Shown here: one piece after another, positions 57,574-64,000 of the stretch
How positions within the stretch are numbered: position 1 is the stretch's first letter
Layout of the letters: each line of letters begins with the position of its first letter
DNA from: Lomentospora prolificans
Lineage: Eukaryota > Ascomycota > Sordariomycetes > Microascales > Microascaceae
Assembly (NCBI GenBank): GCA_029532625.1
Contig: JARFXM010000011.1
Coordinates: forward strand, 3,919,501-3,983,500
DNA: 64,000 nucleotides
Direction of reading: 5' to 3'
Made by a program: the position numbers and the translations under genes
The notes under the pieces: generated by a model
Told to the model about the DNA's origin: nothing
What the model saw: the letters and a program-made list of their open reading frames with translations, nothing else
Databases searched by the model: none

Positions 57574-59743
57574 TTAAAACTCCAGGGTAGGTTCGACACC
57601 CTTCACCCTTCCAATAACTTGCTGCGGGGCATACTTAGGAATGACCTCATCGTCGTGAAGCATCTCAAACTCCTCAGTCGCATCCCTTCCCATGAAGTTG
57701 AGGATGGCCTGGGGACCACCGGGATGCTCATCCAGCCAGTTGGTTAGATCTAACACGACACCCTTGACAACGACCCAGAGATCATCCTTCTTGTTGTGTT
57801 TAGCAATTTCTTCCATAGTGAACTCCTTCGCCGGAATCTCAAAGGCTTTGGGGTTCTTACCCGACTTTTCGGGCCCACCTGTGGAAGTAGTCGTTCCAGC
57901 GGGAGCCGCCGCGGGCGTCTGTTGTTGAGAGGCGGCAACGGCAGCGACGCCGGAGCTAGATCCGCTCCAGTCGACGGTTACCTTGCCAGGCTGAGAAGGG
58001 TCAATGTGCAGAGAGATCTGGCCCAGCCTTTGAGCAGCGCCCGAGGAGGCGCCGCTGAGGACCTTCTGGAAGAGGTAGTTGCTGGCGGAGTCACCAGCGA
58101 CACGGCCATAGACGACACAGCCGAGGAGAGAAGAACCGCCAAGACGGTTAGCACCGTGGACACCGCCGGCGATCTCACCGCAGGCGAAGAGACCTTCGAA
58201 GGGCTTGCCCTCGCTATTGAGGACTTGGGACTTGTCGTTGATCTCAACGCCACCCATGGTGAAGTGGAGAACGGGCTCCATGAGCGAGACGTGGAAGGTG
58301 TCGTTGATGTCGAAGGGGGTGTTGTGGAAGAAGCGCTTGTTCCAGGGGTCCTTCTGCTTGCCATCGGCGATAGCATTGTAGGTGGTGAAGGTCTTCTGGA
58401 GGTGCTCGGGGCTGCAGCCAATCTCCTTGGCGAGCTCCTTACCGGTCATCTTCTTCATGAGACCACGGCCAGAGTAGTGGCGGGTGTGGAAGTCAAGGAC
58501 GTTGGAGGCCTTGGAGTTGAGGACGAGTCGGATGGGGAACTTGTTCTTGTCCTTCTCCTTCCACATCATGCCAGAGACGTAGTCACGATGGCCGAGCTCA
58601 TCGCAGAATCGGTCACCATCGGCGTTGAGGAGAATGCCACCCTCGCCACGGAGAGCCTCGGCGGCCAAGAACTTGGTCTTAGCGGTGGGATCCTTGGGGT
58701 CGACGAGACCAGTAGGGTGGACCTGGACCTTGTCCATGTCGATGCCGTTACCACCGATGGCCATGACCATCTTCTGACCGTCACCAGTGGCGTGGCTGCC
58801 ATTGGTGGTGGAGAGACCAATGGTGTCGGGTCGGTGCTTCTGGAGGAGAGAGTTCTCGCCGAAATCAGCGGCATAACCACCGGTAGCGAGGATAACGGGA
58901 CCCTCGAGGGTGTGGCTCTCGCCGTTGTGCTCGTAGGTAACACCAGTGACGACGTTACCGCTCCTGTTGAGTGAGGTGACGCGGGCCTTCAAGACAATCT
59001 TGACACGCTCGGGCTCAGCCTCGGCGAGCTCCTCGAGGCGCTGCATGAGAGCGTAGGTAATGGCCATACCGGGGAACTTGGCATCGTGGCCACGGTGGGT
59101 ACGGGGTTGAGAATGACCACTGTAAACAAAGTTTGTTAGTCCGATCTGTTGTGTCAAAAAGCGATGGCGGTTTTTGCCACTTACCCCAAGCGGGAGACGA
59201 GGGTGAGATCGAGGTTGAAGATGTCCTGGAGCCACTCAACGGCAGCAGCGGACTTGTAGGTCAAGACCTTGATGAGATCAGGCCTAGCCTTGTCTCTCGC
59301 GGACTTCATGGTATCATCGTAGAACTGCTTGACGCTGTCGGGGATGCCAAGGTCGACTTGGGTGCGGGTGAGAGCACCGTTGATACCGGAGGTGGCCTTG
59401 GTAGAGTTACCACCGAAGAAAGCTGCAAGAAGAATAATCAAGTTAGAGAGATCCAGTCCTCTAGGCCTCGCCGGAAAAGGTTGGGCGACTTTGCGATGGA
59501 CGGCAGTGGAGGGGACGCTTACCTTGCTTGTCCAAAACAACGACATTTCCACCAGCAAGGTAGATGGTGTGCGCAGCGCTAAGGCCGGACACTATGGACA
59601 CCAACGTTAGCAAGCTGGTCTTCATATGGGCGCCCCCGAGCTGATGATCATGGTGGCTGGCGCAGTGATCGCGGGCGCAATGAGTGTGAGAGAGCAAGAA
59701 CAAACTTACAGCCTCCGCCGACAACAATTACGCTGGGTGCCAT
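57574..59743 (-). CDS. FRD1: Fumarate reductase (FAD, Osm1/Frd1-type) with C-terminal cytochrome b5 domain
   Basis: Exons 59743-59710, 59591-59523, 59422-59185 and 59119-57574 give 628 residues. The FAD-binding motif begins right at the N-terminus (APSVIVVGGG joined to LSGLSAAHTIYLAGG, then VVLDKQ). Soluble fumarate reductase features follow: NSTKATSGINGA, GGHSQPRTHRG, ATGGYAADFGEN, TTNGSHATGDGQ, HPTGLVDP, LRGEGGILLN, HFTMGGVEIN and CGEIAGGVHGANRLGGSSLL. It reduces fumarate to succinate with FADH2, reoxidising cofactors when oxygen is short. A Gly/Ala/Ser/Thr-rich linker then leads to a cytochrome b5-like heme domain (about 550-625) with DLTNWLDEHPGGPQAIL and a second histidine in EMLHDDEV. 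There is no presequence, so the protein is probably cytosolic. The strong third-position bias also opens a 392-codon antisense frame, which is not a gene. Confidence 0.95.
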
Positions 59744-61846
59744 GGTTGGTAGATGACGTAGCAGGGTCGTTACAAAGGCACAGTTCAGTCAAAAGAATTG
59801 AAGATGGAAGAAAGGAGAGAAAAGAGTTCGTGGAGGCGGAAAGAGAGAAATCAGGAGCACCAGGTACGTAATATATGGGCTGGTGAGGGCACAGACAAGC
59901 ATATGGGTTGGGGGGAAGACAATGGTCAGAGCTTGGTGAGACCGTTTTCGCCGAGGACTTTGAAAAGGCTGATGTTCCCTCACATTCTCGGGCTGGTATC
60001 AGTCAGTCAGTGTCGGTCGCCAATGAGCCGAGGTCAAGTGGTTACGACAGGGGGTGAGCCCACTAACATCTCCAGGCACTACAGGCTAGCTGATTGGTGA
60101 GGCAGGTCTGCTGTTCTGGGCCCAGAATCAGTTGGCAACCCGACACCGAATCGCTCGACGGCGGTTCCACAGATGCAGTGGGTCTAAATGGGTGCGGTTG
60201 AAGGATAGCATTCCTCATGAGCGTGTCTTTTTGCAGTTCTCTTTCTCGATTTTATTTTCCTGCTCCCTGAGACCCAAAGACGGCTTCACCTGCATCTTTC
60301 GCTTCAGCAAGACCGACCCTAAATCCCCGTTGCAAAGACCTGTGCGGGGAAGCTAAGAACTACCAGTACTCCATCCTCTTGCACATCCGAGTGGAGCTCT
60401 GATGGGGGCTCTATGGCCACGCCATGTACCGAGGTTTCCTTCAACCTGGACTAAGAACCGCTTAGTGTATCGGCAAAGGACCAAACCACCCCGAGCTCTC
60501 AGCAGCGACTTGTGGAAACAATAGTCGGGGTCGTAACCGACCATTCCTTTCCACGACCAACACCCCCAGATTGATGGATCGGGAGCTCTCTTCGAGCGTC
60601 TGGACCTTCATTAAGAATTTTCCACTCGTCCCAATTACCCCTTAGGGGGGGTGACTGTTCGCTATTATTGCCTGACATGTGAAGGACGGGGGATTCCGTA
60701 CCCCACTGGAAGAAAGCCATCCTAAGAGTCCACAGTTCAAAGCTGGTAACGGATATATCTTTGCTGCGATTGGTCCGCCGGACTTGTCAGATGACTTTCT
60801 GCCCAGGACACCGTGATGTCACTCGGCCCAGCAGATGAACCGGCCTGTTAGTCTCAGCCATTTCCAAGCTCACCCCTCACCCTATCCTACGCCCACGCTC
60901 ATTCCAACTCATGCTGCAAAGACGCCATCAATCGTTCGATGACCGTCAGCACATTCAATTGACTGGATAGCGCGCAAAGGGTTATAAAAAGTTAAAAAAA
61001 AAAAAAAAAATTGAAAAAAAAACACATCAGATAGATTGTAAAGTCCTCGCATTCATCGTCTCTTTGCAATCCTTTCACCATTGTTCAAATTACCAAATTC
61101 GCGCCAGGGGATGCAACCCACACCACGGGTTTACATCAGGTGAAGTTCTAGTTGCGATTTACATGTGATTGCGAGTTTCCCCAGGAATTAGTCTGAGAGC
61201 ACCCCCACATCCGCTTGCTGCCGCCACCCCTTGCGTTTGACATGTGGTTCACCGGGTTTCTAGGCGTAGGTATTGCGAATCTATGTCGGTCTTTTTGCCT
61301 CTAGAGTGATGGGACAGATCTGGTTGGTGTGGGGTTGCCGCAGAGTTATCTCGAAACACTCCGACCAGCCGGAGTTGATGCTACCCCGGCTTTCCACATG
61401 CTCCAAAGGAACCATAAAGGGGATAACATAGCACATGATAGGGTAGGGGCGAAGAGCTGGGGATGCTGGCAAGCACTCATTCTCCATATCCTGCCACAGC
61501 ATTGGTTGTAAGATGCTAGGAGCATCTAATTCCGTTAGACCCGGAATCCAGGCAGAGTCGGTGCTCCGCGAGCGGTTTGCCGTTGACACCAATGTGGGTT
61601 GTTCAAACCGCGAGGCCAGCCCTAATCTGTAGCACTAGGTGGCTATCTCAAGGCGTCGACAAGAAATGTGAAACGTATATTAAGTTATCTAATATAATCA
61701 AGTAATTGTAGAATAGGGAAACACAAGGATGCTCTCGTGCTAGTCATGAAAGTCGTGATCACAGGCGTACAAGGTACAAAATGTGTCAAATCCAGTGAGT
61801 CCTCGGAACAAGGCAAGGCCTGGACCAGGAGTGAGATATAGGGGTT
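59744..61846. other. Gene-free interval, about 2.1 kb
   Basis: Holds the fumarate reductase promoter and the 3' flank of the FAS1 gene. It has a poly-A pair (17 A at 60994-61010, 9 A at 61014-61022). No gene is supported. Confidence 0.6.
60994..61022 (+). repeat. Poly-A tract
   Basis: Seventeen adenines, TTG, then nine adenines. No retroelement body is recognised upstream. Confidence 0.9.
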
Positions 61847-62600
61847 TCACGCGTAGTTAATCACTCCGTTTACGATCCACTACCACATATTAGCATCTCC
61901 AGAGGCGCATTTCGAGGTATCTTCATCTCTTCAGATCTAGACAGAGTTGAGCTTACCACTTCTCCATTTGATACAGAGCTTGCCACATTGACAACCTCTA
62001 TATTATCGGGTTTGATCTTCGTTTAAGTTAGGTACTGGGTTTACATGGTTGCATATTGATATTTTCGCGACTTACCACTTTCTTATCGCCTTGCGACTCC
62101 CACCAGATGTTCCTACCGCCTCCGACAGCCTGAACCTTGTCGTTTTCCACCCAGGGACTGCGGGGCACGATGTGCGCCTCTACGAACCGCCTCAGATTCC
62201 TTTGCGCCCGATCCATACCATCTTCACCTTCGTATGCATCTGTGCCAAAAGAGCCATAGTCGCGGGGGTCTTCCCATGGCTTCCGGGGCAGCTTTTCGAT
62301 AGCAGAGTTGAGTGGAGCTAGCACCGTAGTGTTGACCTTGGAGTCGTCAAGACGGGTCTCGATACATTCGACATCGCGTGTAAAGCCCGAGAAGATGTTG
62401 ATGCTCTTATCGCGCCCCATTACATCGGATAGGATCACTTCGCCCCGGCCCGCCGAGGAGGGCTGGCTGGTCTTATCCGTCGGAGGCGTCATGAGGGGTA
62501 GTTGGATGTCGCCGAAGTATCGGAAAATGTTGAGTCCCAAGACGACCGAGCACACTGGAGAGAGGGATGAAAGAAGAAAGGCAGCTATAATAAACTTCAT
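61847..62600 (-). CDS. Secreted or ER-luminal FAS1 (fasciclin) domain protein
   Basis: Exons 62600-62076, 62016-61957 and 61879-61847 give 205 residues. The last two exons code only 20 and 10 residues; all junctions are phase 0 with GTAAG donors. They complete the fasciclin fold (IKPDNIEVVNVASSVSNGEV, then WIVNGVINYA). A signal peptide covers about residues 1-19 (MKFIIAAFLLSSLSPVCS). The FAS1 body has INIFSGFTRDVECIETRLDD, NTTVLAPLNSAIEKLP, KPWEDPRDYGSFG and RRFVEAHIVPRSPW. It belongs to the fungal single-domain FAS1 family that includes yeast YDR262W, whose function is poorly known (vacuolar location reported). An upstream ATG in the same frame exists, but starting at 62600 gives a clean leader. 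One N-glycosylation sequon (NTT) is seen. Confidence 0.9.
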
Positions 62601-63075
62601 GATGCTAGTTACGAAGAATAAATATTTATTCAACGAACGGAAACTGGGCATATAGAGACAAGACTTGCGGCCGATAATGGGGCAAGGTTGCGACACGCGC
62701 AGGTCAGCGCCGAGTTACGTCACCTTGTTTCAGCATGTGCGCTTAGTCAACCCAACATCACGATTTTGACTGCCCTGATCCCGGATTGAGAGAGTATCAA
62801 GGCTTTACATAAGGGCTTATATTCTTTTTTCCTTATTGACTTTCTTATTTCCCATATTCCTCCAATCAATAAGTGAAGCGCTTCGCGGCTAATGTGTTGA
62901 GGGCTCCAACAGAATCTCCATCCACCTCTAGCGGTTTTCATTCATCGGGCATCCCCTGTCCTCTGGAAATTTACTATAAAAAGGTTAAGTTGTGTAGGAT
63001 GGGCAAGTCACTTCCACATATCTTCTAAAGAAGCAGGATTGTGCCACCAAGCGCTTGAATACCATCTCCATCCTA
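62601..63075. other. Intergenic, about 0.5 kb
   Basis: FAS1 promoter and 3' flank of the glycosidase gene. No gene seen. Confidence 0.6.
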
Positions 63076-64000
63076 TTACCTGTCTTGCTTCTTCGCCTTG
63101 GGCTCTGGGGGGTAAACGACAATGCGGTCGAGGTCGGCGCCCTTGTAGTCGAATCCGTTGTATAGCCCTCCGATAGTGATCTTGTTCTTGCCTTTCTTGA
63201 GAGGAAGAAGAAGCGGTGTGGAAAGGATGATCCCCTTATGGGTATCCTTCTGATATAAAGTGTGCACATTATCAGTATCATCGTTGACCACAACGCTGCT
63301 GATGCGGCGCAGTTGCCAAGTTCCGTTGATGCGGTCTGGCGCCCCCATGGGTTGGTCGCCGAATCCCATATCATCAATGTCTGTTGAAGATTGAGGTCGT
63401 CAGATTACATTTACGTGAATGTGGGGGGGGCGAAATAAATAAGGCTGCAACTCACTTTGGTGGTAGAAAGAGATCCACTGGTTTTTGCCCTGTCCATCAA
63501 CTTCAAAGGTGATCGTGCTGTCGTTTCCGTAAATTCCAGTCGCAATAACATGGTCGCTGCCAAAGCTCTGTGGTGCAAACGATGAGCGCCCCAAACATGG
63601 GTTACAGAAAAAACATGGGCAGGGTGGACTTACAGCTTCCTGGAGGAAAGCATCTCCTGCGAGCGTTGCATGCTTGGATGTGTACGTCTTGCCCTTGATG
63701 GGGGACCACTCTCCAGTCTTCCTATAGGATAGTTAGAGCCTATACACGAATAGCTCCAAACTTCCGTGCGCTCAAGGTACGATTCTGCACTCACACGTCA
63801 AGGTCGTAAATATCGTGCCAGACAACCTCGAGAGTGCCACTCCCTTCATCGATATTGATAGGAAGCCAGACGTTGCGACTCTCCCACAGCGACAACATAT
63901 CCCACTGGTCACCCATGTAGAGATAAGTCGTCTTCTTGGTGCCATCAATCCTCCAGGAGAATCCCGACTGGGTGCTGAACGTGCGAGTGTAGGCTGGAGA
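63076..64000 (-). CDS. Glycoside hydrolase, GH43-like, C-terminal part (5' end beyond window)
   Basis: Exons 64000-63795, 63721-63634, 63567-63456 and 63380-63076 give 236 residues up to the stop; every junction is in phase. The first visible part resembles the end of a GH43-type beta-propeller enzyme of the exo-galactanase group (TQSGFSWRIDGTKKTTYLYM, GDQWD, SRNVWLPINID, VVWHDIYDLDV). After it comes a carbohydrate-binding-module-like beta-sandwich (TLAGDAFLQEASFGSDHVI, STITFEVDGQGKNQWISFYH, INGTWQLRRISSVVVN, PLKKGKNKITIGG, ADLDRIVVYPP), as in CBM6/35-type modules. The catalytic acids and any signal peptide lie outside the window, so activity and secretion cannot be judged. The last residues (KAKKQDR) are basic. 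The assignment to GH43 is likely, the substrate only inferred. Confidence 0.8.

Noticed and set aside
57796..58974. 392-codon frame antisense to fumarate reductase
   Set aside because: Exact shadow of a strongly biased gene with all conserved motifs on the other strand; no own family resemblance.

Overview
The window is nuclear DNA of a filamentous ascomycete (Pezizomycotina, most likely a Sordariomycete). The reasons are short introns with GTAAGT-type donors and CTAAC/CTGAC branch sites, a G/C-rich third codon position, a het-C heterokaryon-incompatibility gene, and fungal-type urease, ADA3, RBR and RING ubiquitin ligases and sugar-porter genes. The species cannot be named from the sequence alone. 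Exon boundaries below were read by hand: each junction was checked for GT/AG, reading frame and agreement with the protein family.

Layout. 1-2758 (-): het-C, 3' end outside the window. 2759-7846: gene-free. 7847-9458 (+): HMG-box protein with an unusually long intron. 12395-14239 (+): fungal membrane/coiled-coil protein of unknown role. 15395-17371 (-): membrane-anchored RING-H2 protein with unresolved 5' exons. 22253-24311 (+): ADA3/Ngg1 subunit of SAGA-type acetyltransferase complexes. 25553-28405 (+): urease. 28862-29341 (+): small four-helix membrane protein. 30177-31763 (+): mitochondrial threonyl-tRNA synthetase. 32321-32957 (-): small bHLH (Ino4-like) factor. 33991-34902 (+): Maf-type nucleotide pyrophosphatase. 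35605-37180 (-): choline/ethanolamine phosphotransferase. 39147-40392 (+): glutaminyl-peptide cyclase. 40958-42005 (+): ribophorin II/Swp1. 42743-43063 and 44607-44825 (+): two related small cysteine-rich proteins. 45674-45773 (+): degenerate U6 snRNA-like sequence. 46939-48677 (-): RBR ubiquitin ligase. 49972-52001 (-): sugar transporter with a long tail. 52002-57573: gene-free. 57574-59743 (-): fumarate reductase with a cytochrome b5 domain. 61847-62600 (-): FAS1-domain protein. 63076-64000 (-): GH43-like glycosidase, 5' part outside the window.

Most genes are conserved housekeeping genes that do not form one pathway. Two loose themes can be seen. The first is lipid and secretory-pathway functions (bHLH, phosphotransferase, Swp1, glutaminyl cyclase) between 32 and 42 kb. 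The second is ubiquitin ligation (two unrelated RING-type genes). The least explained part is 42-47 kb, where the paired cysteine-rich genes and the U6-like copy lie in otherwise gene-poor sequence. About 40 percent of the window is intergenic, and a CAGC tetranucleotide motif recurs there.
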